Of a stretch of 64,000 nucleotides of DNA, positions 55,491-64,000 are shown in pieces (the stretch's first letter is position 1; every line of letters starts with the position of its first letter). The notes under the pieces are model-generated. The model had not been told where the DNA came from, did no database searches, and was given only the letters and a program-made list of their open reading frames with translations. Origin of the DNA: Isoperla grammatica. Taxonomy: Eukaryota; Arthropoda; Insecta; Plecoptera; Perlodidae. Location of the stretch: NCBI GenBank assembly GCA_945910005.1, contig OX246747.1, positions 37,258,097-37,322,096 on the forward strand, written 5' to 3'. The translations under genes and the position numbers were made by a program.

Positions 55491-55920
55491 CAGTGGAGCA
55501 TCAATTATACGTTTTCCAAGGGCCAAACCGAAAAAAACGTATAACTACAATTACATTTGTTTTCGTTTGTAATGAGTGGAGATAGTGACTCTCGGCAGTC
55601 TCCTCTTTCTGCAGTACAAAAATTCCCTTCACAGTGTGTTCTAGCGCACGTAGGAGGGTGGGGGGGTTGAAATGGTGCTTAGGCCTAAATATATATTTTA
55701 CATGTTACGTCGTGAAACTCGTCGTTTTTATTTCGAATAGTCTCTACCGAAAGTGATATCTAAATAATTTTATTCCAAATATCGTTGCTCGCCGTACCGT
55801 TTTTCAGCATTGATCGCTTTATTTTTCCCGTCCCAGATCAATATTTACCTCTATTAATCGTTTTTCGGTTATAAATGTCAACGCGGAAACAAGTTTCAGC
55901 AACCGCTACGTAAGTGTTTT
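55491..55920. other. Possible Tigger-like terminus and remnant
   Basis: CAGTGGAGCATCAATTATAC followed by AAAAAACGTATAAC resembles the start of pogo/Tigger-type elements. No convincing right end was found. Confidence 0.35.
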
Positions 55921-57291
55921 TTGGACGCGACTGTACGGCCGCGCGTTACCGGGAGACCGCTATCACGGGCTGGCGGCAGCTGTCGGCTCAGCGCCCGCGA
56001 GGGATGTATCACACAGCGCCCGCAATCGGCCCGCAGGCCTATTATGTCGGCAGGGTCGGGGGCACGGATAATTATTTTAAATCAACAAATTGAAGAAACG
56101 ATCAGATCAATACGTGAAATGTTACTATAAAATCAGAGGATAGTAATAAAACAACAAATCGACAAAACAAGCCATTATGAACACGTGGTATCAATTTAAA
56201 AACACCAACAAACTTGGAACAATCTGCATGGACAGACAGACGCTCTGTGAAACGTAGTATGGTGGGAGGGGTGAGGGGCTGGCGCTATACGATGGCCAGC
56301 AACATTTGTAGCAGATCCACTTCACGCTCCCCTCGTACCTGGCTCACCAGCTGGCGGTGGAAGTTGTGGTAACCTTCTACAAAAGAGTTTTCTGATATGC
56401 AACCAAAGGTGGCACAAAGTCTTTTCTTGTTAGCCTTAATTACTTCCTCGTTGGGCTGACTGGATTGGGCTGCCAAGCTTGGATTGAAGAGCTCACCAAC
56501 TGCCATGTAAAAGTTGTTGGTGACATTTGGGGGCATGTGTGTCACTAGCTTCATGTGGCTCTTTTGGCAGCATTCACGCAATTTTGACTTTGCTGCCTCC
56601 TTATCGACTACTTTTGTCAGGGAACCTAGACAACGTAGCGTTTCCTGTGGGAATGCCCCATCTGAGTACCTCTTGAGTGATGTTGCCAGATTTTGGAGTT
56701 GTTCCCAAATGAGGTGAGCATACGGGTAGCTCGATCCCTCCAGAACATTGATGAGGGTGATGAATTGGGAACAAACTTCGGATACAAATGTGACCTGCAG
56801 TTTTAATTTGTTAGCCACTGTTGTATTTTCAAACTGTGCTACTATAAACTCCAAACTGTTGTTTACCATTTTCCGATTGTTGGAAGAACTTCACTAGTGG
56901 GTCAAGGTATGTATTGAGGTAGGCCACTGAGTGAAACCACGAATTCCAGCGGGTTATGATAGGGCAGGGAAACAACTTCGATGATAGATTCGGGTAATTT
57001 TCCTTGAGGTATCTGATGTACGCACTTTTTTGTTTCCGTGAATTAAGGAAAGCCATTTTCACTTTCACAACTAGTGTATTAAGCTCGGTCAATTCCTTCA
57101 TAAAAATGTCACCCGCAAGGTTAACTTTGTGGGCCCAACATTGGAAGTGGAGCATGTGCTCTCCCACTAGTGTGTTTAGAGCCACAAAACATGTGCCCAT
57201 GTATCTGGCACTGTCCGATATCAGGCCCAGTACATTTTCATTTAAGATATTATATGACCGGAGGCACTCGACAATAGCTTGGCAACAAGTA

Positions 57292-58513
57292 CAGTCAAAC
57301 TTCGTTAGGACGTTTCTGAAGGGCCAGGAAAAAAAAACGTCATAACGAAAATAAATAAAAATATGTCAGAATTGAATATTCTTTAATTTGAAATACATCG
57401 ATGTTTTAGCTAGTATAAAAAGAATGAAAAAATACTTCAATATCAAAAGTTATTAATATTTTAAAGGCCTATATTGTGAAGCTGGCTACTATAAATAATA
57501 AAATACATACTATATACTAATTAAAATATTGAAATCACTCGTCGCGCGCTTCTGAATAACAACGAAACAGCCCGCGCGTTGCCGTCAGTTAGTCTGGCTG
57601 AACTCAACCACACCAGACAGTCACCCGCCCGCTCCCCTCTACACTGACCGTGGACTGACAAACCAAAAAACCTGTCAAGCGGGTTATATTTTATCTCAAT
57701 AGCCTGTGTCACGGCCTTGCTACGCTCACTGTGGATGGCCGGGGGGGGGGGGGGGGGGGGTTAAGGGGAAGGACCTTGAAATGAGAGCGAGAGCGCCCGC
57801 GCGCCCACGGAAAAGAGAAAGAGATAATTTTGATAAGATTATCACGTGAAAATAACGTACCATTTTAGCCAGGTTTGAAGGCGAGCTCGCTTTCATGTTG
57901 GTTCCGCGAATTGGTTCTCTTGAATCTTTACTCTATTTTTCATAATGGTGTTTAGTGTTGACGCGGGAATCTCTAATGTTTTTGACAATTCAGTTCGCGT
58001 CTTATTGGGGTTGCGATCAACAATGTCAATAATTTCCAGTTTTCTTTTCAAAGAAAACTGAGTTGGTTTTCGTTTAGCCATAATGACGGACCTGCTTGTA
58101 GAATAACACAAAGAACATTGACGGCTGTCTGAACAAAACTCCGGCCAGACTGCACGTGCGAAGATCAGGTAGCGGGAGGGTTGGGGTGGGTCAGCATACT
58201 GTAGTCTATTTATAGCGAGCACAGTAGACCGCCGCAGGCCGCTGTATTGTTGTTAGTCGGCGCCTGGCGAGGAGGGGGGGGGGGGGGGGGGGATATCTCC
58301 AGGCAGGGTTGTGCTGCCACTGACGTTGGGCGGTCGCCGTCCAGGGGAAAAGGGTCTCAGCTAGGCCTCGTAGATAACAAGCTGTCATTTTTAAAAGACC
58401 ACGGCTCCTCGAAAACGTGGTAAACGCAAATAAAGTCGGCACGGGACAAAGAAATTATTGCGTCCTAAGCGTGAAAACGTCCTAACGGAGAACGTCATAA
58501 CGAAGTTTGACTG
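57292..58513 (-). mobile_element. Tigger-1 family copy inside the hAT transposase gene (1.22 kb)
   Basis: The ends CAGTCAAACTTCGTTAGGAC and TAACGAAGTTTGACTG are flanked by TA (57290-57291 and 58514-58515). It encodes the same psq domain (MAKRKPTQFSLKRKLEII, 58082-57893) with ASTLNTIMKNRVKIQEN intact, but no catalytic part. It lacks both insertions seen in the 8720-12449 copy. Confidence 0.92.
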
Positions 58514-58882
58514 TAGACCCTGTAACACTCGAGGAAAGAACAGCTGGCCAGGTAAACTTCTTGTGTAGCACTCGGCGTAACAGTTCGGAAAAGAATTGCC
58601 AGCACACAACGCCCCTTGCTATCCGATGTTTCGTCTACCACGACTACAATGGGTTTGCCCTCCATTGCGCAGCGAATTTCCTCTTTCATGGCATCACCAC
58701 AAGAGCCCACATAATCCCTTCGTAGCGTAGTTGAGCAGGGCAAATCTCCTGAGCCAGGAATGTATCTGTGAACACGAAACGAAAGATTATAATTCAATTA
58801 AGAATATAAGAATATCAATCAAAAGAAATTGCATTGGCCTACGGAAAAACAATTTCGTCAAACTTCGTTAGGTGGTTGGAGG

Positions 58883-59236
58883 AGGGGGGGGGGGGTAAAC
58901 GTACGAATTCAAAGGCTGACATGACGTACAATAGTTCTGGGATGCTAGGCGTAAATAATGTTGCAAGTTAAATAGTTTTGAACGTACTTCCATTGTAAAA
59001 TATCAATTTTAAGCCTAGGCCTAGGCCTAGCCCTAGCTTACTGCGGGATTATTACCGAATGGGGGGGGGGGGGGGAACGTACGAATTCAAAGGCTGGCAT
59101 GACGTGCAATATCTTTGGGATGCTAGGCGTAAATAATGTTGCAAGTTAAATATGAACGTACTTCCATTGTAAAATATCAATTTTTAAGCCTAGGCCTAAG
59201 CCTAGGCTAGCTTACTGCGGTATTATTACAGAATAG
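58883..59236. repeat. 178-bp tandem duplication
   Basis: Two copies of a unit beginning with a G run and AACGTACGAATTCAAAGGCT, and ending in an AGGCCTAGGCCTAG stretch. Offset 178 bp. It lies in the intron of the CGGBP1-like hAT gene. Confidence 0.9.
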
Positions 59237-60099
59237 GGGCCTGAGCACTTTCGGATTTGCTTTCGGCTTTAAGCCTGACTTAAGATAACGATTACATAAG
59301 TTTACTTACTTCTTCAAATACTCCCGAACTGCAGGATGGTCCAGCTTATGCATCGGGATGTTGGCCTTTAAGCACATCTTCACCGTTTCATTAATGAACT
59401 CTTTCTTTTCTGCTTTTGCCTTTTTCATATTGTCCGTCAATAGTGGGATTGTCGCCTGCCTCTTGGGTGCCCGTCCTTGCTCCGTTTCTTTCTCCCGCGC
59501 GGCTTTGTTTTTTAAATGAGATGCAGTTTTTATGTGTTTTTCTAGCGTATCTTTCTTTTCCCATTCTAAGCGCGCATCGCACATTCCGCACATTAAAATT
59601 GCCGAGTCAGACACATAAAACTTGTGCGCCTTGTAACATTCCGCACGCTTTTCGATAGTTACACTTTGTGTGCGTCCCATCTTGAAAACACGAGAACGTT
59701 ACCCACTGATGCTTCCTGACTCACGACTCGCATTACAATGACGCCAGCTCTCAGATGACGCGTAGGCCTAGGCGGTGTAGCATACGCGTGCACTTATTGG
59801 CCGGTCAGGCTGTAGGGGGTGGGGCGTGTTACCCAAACAGTGTAAGGGGGGGGGGGGGGAACCCCGAGTGCAAGTGCACTGAAAGTTGTTTTCGTCGTGA
59901 ATTTCTAAGAAATCCACATTCCATACATTTTCTCGCCGACTCGGCGACCAAGCGACGACTTCGTACAGAGATATCAGTTTTCCCTAATATTGCTCGAATT
60001 TCGCCTAAAACCGCATATATCGCTCGTATTTCGCTGAAAACCGCATTTATCGCTTTAAAATGCTTTTATCGCATTATTTCGCATTAATTATTATTGAAT

Positions 60100-60218
60100 T
60101 AAATGCTTTTAAATGTCATGAAACGTAAAGAAATGCAAACAAATTGACAAAAAAACACTTTTTATTTTTATCGCGCATATCGCAATTGCGATATTTTCAT
60201 GCCTCTAGCCATACTGCA
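60100..60218. promoter_or_regulatory. Probable right terminus of the CGGBP1-like hAT element
   Basis: A region rich in TTTCGC, ATCGC and CGCATT words ends in ATTTTCATGCCTCTA at 60218, like a hAT terminus (TAGAGGCATGAAAAT inverted). No partner end was found left of 56.28 kb, so the left end is missing or diverged. Confidence 0.45.
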
Positions 60219-60367
60219 CGGAAAATAATATTTGAGCGCTTTTACGCTCGGACCAATATGAAATTGTAGACCTTTAGAAATGGAGCAAACAAAATAGTTA
60301 CTATTAAAGTATGATTTTAGTGTTTAATTAAGAAGATGTGGATTCTAGATTCTGGTATTTAACCTAC

Positions 60368-60517
60368 CTTCTTCGTCAATACGCTCTGCATAATAGGAGA
60401 ACATAGACATGAACTCGTACAAGTTTGAAAGTTGATGATTGGTTTGAAAATGAGTTGGCGGAAATTGCGCCCGACCTTCGTGATACATAGTTGGGTACGG
60501 TAATGGTCTAGGACGTG
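60368..60517 (-). CDS. F-box gene exon 3 with one-base frame discrepancy
   Basis: The acceptor GTTACAG and donor GAAG|GTAGGT are good. The 5' part (HVLDHYRTQLC) and 3' part (LYEFMSMFSYYAERIDEE) are both plausible but lie in different frames. One base is missing around 60431-60436 (CAAAC). The 151-nt corrected length would leave a phase-1 end. Confidence 0.8.
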
Positions 60518-61536
60518 CTGTAACAGGGACAAAATTAACTTGGCAATTGGAAATCAATGCTCAACCTAAAATTAAAACCTAATTGTGTACAGTAATATAT
60601 TTTAAATGTGACAAGTAACATGCTTCACCAATGAATCATATTTCTGGCAACTTGTGTTGCTATTTGTGGTACAATTATAGTTCTAAGTACATATAAATAT
60701 TATTATACTTATTTACCGGTATAATGTTCCAAATTTTCTTTCTGATCATGGCAATTTTTTAATTTTAGTTTTCTTCAGTAACGGTTATAATAAAATTTGT
60801 ATTTGTATTCTACCCATTTGAATTTCAGTGGGTGACATTGATGGGTAATGTGTGGTCGGTTATGTTATTTGTTGCTTTGTGGCACCATTGAGATCATATT
60901 TTATTTCATATTTCGTTATGTTAAGGCAGGAAAAGTAATTAAAGTGCTGTTTTCTATGCTGAGTTACGTCTACACTTAGCTGTAAATATACTGAACTTCA
61001 ACTACTATTTTATCTATCTCGCGCGTACCTGCCAACCGTAGTGGTAGTTAAACTTTCGCCTGGTAAGTGTGTCGTCTTCCAAAGTGAACGTGGACCACAC
61101 TCGGGGTAGATGATGAACTCTGTTCCAGTTCCGGCAGACCATGGACGCGTAGTAACGCTCTCGCATCGATATGTACGAGAACACCTGTTCTAGTATCAGA
61201 TCGGGCAGTATGGACCACCGGTTGTCTTCGTACTCGGTTTCCTCGGTGTTTTTTTCTTCTTCGCAGTCGATGAAAACGGCTGTGATTATAAAATATGTTT
61301 AGTTATAGTATGGGTTGAGACAATGGGTAGTATAACAGGAGGCTAATGAAATTATACTACTGTGCATAAGGTTGACAATCGGATTGGAGTGTTAATTCTT
61401 GTATACACATTGCAAGACAGTTCAAACTGACCAACTTGAACATGAACTTGACTTCAATTATCATTCATTCATTCATTTTATCAGAGCTTAACTTGCCTTC
61501 ATCATTCTCGTCGATTTTCCACTCTGCTTTTGACAT
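60368..61536 (-). CDS. F-box protein gene (FBXO33/FBXO39-like), 5' exons
   Basis: Exon 1 (ATG at 61536) reads MSKAEWKIDENDE and ends at 61497 before GCAAGT, a likely GC donor. Exon 2 (61279-61029) has an acidic stretch, then the F-box: WSILPDLILEQVFSYISMRE and YASMVCRNWNRVHHLPRVWS, then LTRRKFNYHYGWQ, donor CAG|GTACGC. Exon 3 (60517-60368) reads VLDHYRTQLCITKVGRNFRQ and LIFKPIINF, then needs one extra base to continue LYEFMSMFSYYAERIDEE. F-box proteins recruit substrates to SCF ubiquitin ligases through Skp1. Later exons (leucine-rich part) should lie further left and were not found. GC content is lower than in RANBP2 exons. Confidence 0.82.
61029..61279 (-). CDS. F-box gene exon 2 (F-box domain)
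   Basis: The leucine/proline entry (LPDLIL), the VFSYIS helix and the VCRNWNRV helix are the F-box core. The exon starts after TCACAG and ends CAG|GTACGC in phase 0. Confidence 0.88.
61497..61536 (-). CDS. F-box gene exon 1 with GC-AG intron
   Basis: Thirteen codons plus one base; the donor reads GAAG|GCAAGT, the consensus for GC-AG introns. The acceptor at 61280-61281 (ATCACAG) joins in phase to give DENDEAVFIDCEEE. No GT donor in the neighbourhood gives an open join. Confidence 0.7.
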
Positions 61537-62195
61537 GTAAATTATTTATAAGTCGGTAGGCCTACAAACCTAAAAATAGAATAGGTACCAAACGTTTTCA
61601 GTTTTAAATGTTATAAAAAGTGTGGGTGTGTGTCTCTGAACTGTCAATATTAAGATAAACAAATATTCACTTTCAAGAGCTACCTACGCTAGAAATAAAG
61701 CGGAAATAACGTTATAAATAGAACTCAGCTGTTTTTAGAATCAAATTTAGAATTTTAAAGGCCGCCATCTTTCATAGTTTGAAATTCTCCCGCTAGGAAG
61801 CGCTGTATGGCAAAATTCACAGCCTTGATTAAAAGACAACTCATCAAGCGTGCTGTGGTATTTTGAATTTTCGTCTTTGTCTACAAACGGTCTACAAGTG
61901 TCAAGTTGCGACTCGCCCGACAAGAAGAAAAGTTAGCATTTTGGTAAATTTAATCAATATATTTAGCAGGAATTAATAGTTATAGCTGATAGTAGATCTA
62001 TTGTAATTATAAATCATAAGAGATAATTTGTAGGCTTCCATTCGCTTCGTTTTTCTCCTCATCATCACCATTCTAACCTAGTTGACAGGCTTTGGTATGT
62101 ACCAAATGTAGGATCCTGACCGATGTTCACTTATTTTTGGAACTCGATAACGAACAACGATCTTGTTCAATATTTAGTCTAGGCCTAAGCCAGAG

Positions 62196-62984
62196 GGGAA
62201 CAACCCAGGCCAAGTCCCCCGGGGGTGAGGGGAACAACCCAGGCCAAGTCCCCCGGGGGTGAGGGGAACAACCCAGGCCAAGTCCCCCGGGGGTGAGGGG
62301 AACAACCCAGGCCAAGTCCCCCGGGGGTGAGTGGGACAACCCAGGCCAAGTCCCCCGGGGGTGAGGGGGACAACCCAGGCCAAGTCCCCCGGGGGTGAGG
62401 GGGACGACAGCAAGCCGAGGGGAACAACTCAGGCCAAGTCCCCCGGGGGTGAGGGGGTCGACAGCAAGCCGGAGGGGAACAACCCAGGCCAAGTCCCCCC
62501 GGGGGGGAGGGGGTCGACAGCAAGACGGAGGGGAACAACCCAGGCCAGGTCCCCCGGGGGTGAGAGGGACGACATCAAGCCGGAGGGGAACAACCCAGGC
62601 CAAGCCCCCGGGGGTGAGGGGGACGACAGCAAGCCGGAGGGGAACAACTCCAGGCCAAGTCCCCCGGGGGTGAGGGGAACAACCCAGGCCAAGTCCCCCG
62701 GGGATGAGGGGAACAACTCAGGCCAAGTCCCCCGGGGGTGAGGGGAACAACTCCAGGCCAAGTCCCCCGGGGGTGAGGGGAACAACCCAGGCCAAGTCCC
62801 CCGGGGGTGAGGGGAACAACCCAGGCCAAGTCCCCCGGGGGTGAGGGGAACAACCCAGGCCAAGTCCCCCGGGGGTGAGGGGAACAACCCAGGCCAAGTC
62901 CCCCGGGGGTGAGGGGAACAACCCAGGCCAAGTCCCCCGGGGGTGAGGGGAACAACCCAGGCCAAGTCCCCCGGGGGTGAGGGG
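62196..62984. repeat. 34-bp minisatellite array
   Basis: Roughly 22 units of GGAACAACCCAGGCCAAGTC plus CCCCGGGGGTGAGG. Between about 62400 and 62640 several units carry an extra GACGACAGCAAGCCGGAG-like segment. Open frames through it are by-products of the repeat. Confidence 0.95.
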
Positions 62985-63092
62985 CATGTGTATTGCGTCA
63001 TGGTAAAGACATGTTTAATTATTTTTAAAGGTAATTTGGTAAAATATTGACCTAAATAGTGTTTTATGTTTGAGAATCACACTGTACGCCTA

Positions 63093-64000
63093 CAGTGAAA
63101 CTTTGATTTTACGAACGTAACGGGATACAAAAAAAAATTCGTAAATTCAAGGAATTCGTAAAATCAAAAATCGATCAAAATCGACGCCTACATTACCGAC
63201 TAAGTCCTCGTAACAATCGGAGTACCTCAAGCGACTCCTAGGTAGCGCCTGTATCGACATCTACTTTACCGACCAAGTATTTGAGACTATCAGAGTTCCT
63301 CCAAAGGCTGCTAGGTAGCGCTTGTGGTGGATTATCAAGGTTGCTCGAAGAACTATTAGTAATCCCCTACAGATGGTGTACGTGTTGAAATAATGAAAGC
63401 GAAAGCGAGAACGAGCGACACAACGAGACATTGACAGATTGATGTAAAAAGGAATGGAAAGGGTGAAAGAGTGAGTGAGAGAGTTTGTAAGGCAAGTGGA
63501 ATAGCAGTGTTTTAATAATTTGTTCAACAGCTGATAAAAAAAAGACAAGAACATCTTTGTAAACGATAAATTTTAAAATAAACTACAGTACATATATGCC
63601 TACTACTAATTCAAATTTAATTATGTACAAGTGCCCATGTCCCTCAAGCCACTTCACAAAAACAAGACAAGACTGAAGGTGAATACGTAGTCGCGAAGTG
63701 TGACTGCGTGTACACAAAATGATCAGCTGACCGCGGTGCACAAGGGTTTGTGAGGAGGGGGGGGGGGGGGGGGCACGGGTGAACAACCTACGGAGACGAG
63801 CTAAGCAGGCGGCGGGTGTATTATCAGCTGCTCGCTAATGGGCCTCATGCGTCAACGATTATTTCGTCACATAATCACACGCAAGCAGTAATGGGTTGAT
63901 ACTGAATTCAAACTTCTCGCACAAATTATAACGACACAATCACACGCAACGCAAGGCAATAATAAAATTGGAATTACATACTAATTACGTACGTACGTAA
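63093..64000. other. Left end of a Tigger-like element running off the window, no gene
   Basis: TACAGTGAAACTTTGATTTT with AAATTCGTAAATTC words resembles a Tigger terminus. Its interior has two diverged copies of a roughly 77-bp segment (ending GCTAGGTAGCGC or CCTAGGTAGCGC). No right end is visible. A 20-base G run lies at about 63756. Confidence 0.4.

Larger units (their letters stand above)
56285..59680 (-). pseudogene. hAT transposase, CGGBP1-like, broken by a Tigger insertion
   Basis: First exon 59680-59310 encodes a BED-like zinc finger (CGMCDARLEWEKKDTLEKHI, then H) and VKMCLKANIPMHKLDHPAVR, close to vertebrate CGGBP1. The second exon starts at 58765 (acceptor TTCACAG) with PGSGDLPCSTTLRRDYV and VVVVDETSD, the first catalytic region. 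After the Tigger insertion the same exon resumes at 57289 with VLGLISDSARYM, CWAHKVNL and TRWNSW, all hAT signatures. It runs to a stop at 56285 after a further frameshift near 56870 (FFQQS to NNSLEF). The insertion junction is also out of frame. The transposase would have cut and pasted its own element; this copy is dead. Confidence 0.85.

Noticed and set aside
62196..62984. CRISPR array
   Set aside because: Units are contiguous with no unique spacers; it is a minisatellite in a eukaryotic genome.
62127..63001. Several 80-190-codon open frames
   Set aside because: They are readings of the 34-bp minisatellite on both strands, with no conserved pattern.

Overview
This is a repeat-rich animal (metazoan) nuclear window. 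The evidence is spliced genes with GT-AG introns and one likely GC-AG intron, a gene for the nuclear-pore protein RanBP2/Nup358, an F-box gene, and a dense load of animal-type transposons: hAT, Tigger/pogo, PIF-Harbinger, CR1/Jockey-like LINEs and tRNA-derived SINEs. The word AGGCCTA is heavily over-represented, often as AGGCCTAGGCCTAG. An invertebrate, perhaps a deuterostome, fits, but I cannot name the taxon. There is nothing bacterial and no CRISPR array.

Host genes. (1) Minus strand, about 31.0 kb down to 5.36 kb and running off the left edge: the 5' half of RanBP2/Nup358. About fourteen GC-rich exons encode the N-terminal TPR and helical-solenoid region, separated by AT-rich introns full of transposons. 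One exon (94 nt) exists twice because of a local tandem duplication (6.0-7.4 kb and 7.6-8.7 kb). One exon carries a one-base frame discrepancy. (2) Minus strand, 61.54 to 60.37 kb and continuing left: the start of an F-box protein gene (FBXO33/FBXO39-like), also with a one-base frame discrepancy in its third exon. (3) Plus strand, 53.8-55.4 kb: exons of an unidentified gene predicted to give a 69-residue protein with an acidic tail. Its last exon and downstream sequence recur in inverted orientation at 3.57-4.04 kb, where a 24-bp minisatellite has expanded in the matching reading frame.

Mobile DNA by region. 0-5 kb: tandem and minisatellite-like repeats. 5.3-14 kb: hAT and Tigger elements nested in RanBP2 introns, including a 3.7-kb Tigger holding another Tigger and a 323-bp foldback insertion. 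14-31 kb: hAT and Tigger MITEs, a SAP/SWIM-domain coding remnant and a THAP remnant. 27-30 kb: Harbinger-type MITEs. 32.3-35.2 kb: a LINE with an uninterrupted 938-codon endonuclease/reverse-transcriptase ORF on the minus strand. 36-43 kb: a Harbinger MITE, a Myb-like remnant, and a 2-kb hAT with an 8-bp target duplication lying between two 350-bp direct repeats. 44-54 kb: LINE 3' ends, two SINE families, and several TIR elements nested in one another. 56-60 kb: a CGGBP1-like hAT transposase gene broken by a Tigger insertion. 62.2-63.0 kb: a 34-bp minisatellite.

Many insertions were dated relative to each other by reading target-site duplications, or by finding an uninterrupted copy elsewhere in the window. 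These nested insertions and the RanBP2 exon duplication are the strongest observations. I did not find a clear new cellular system.
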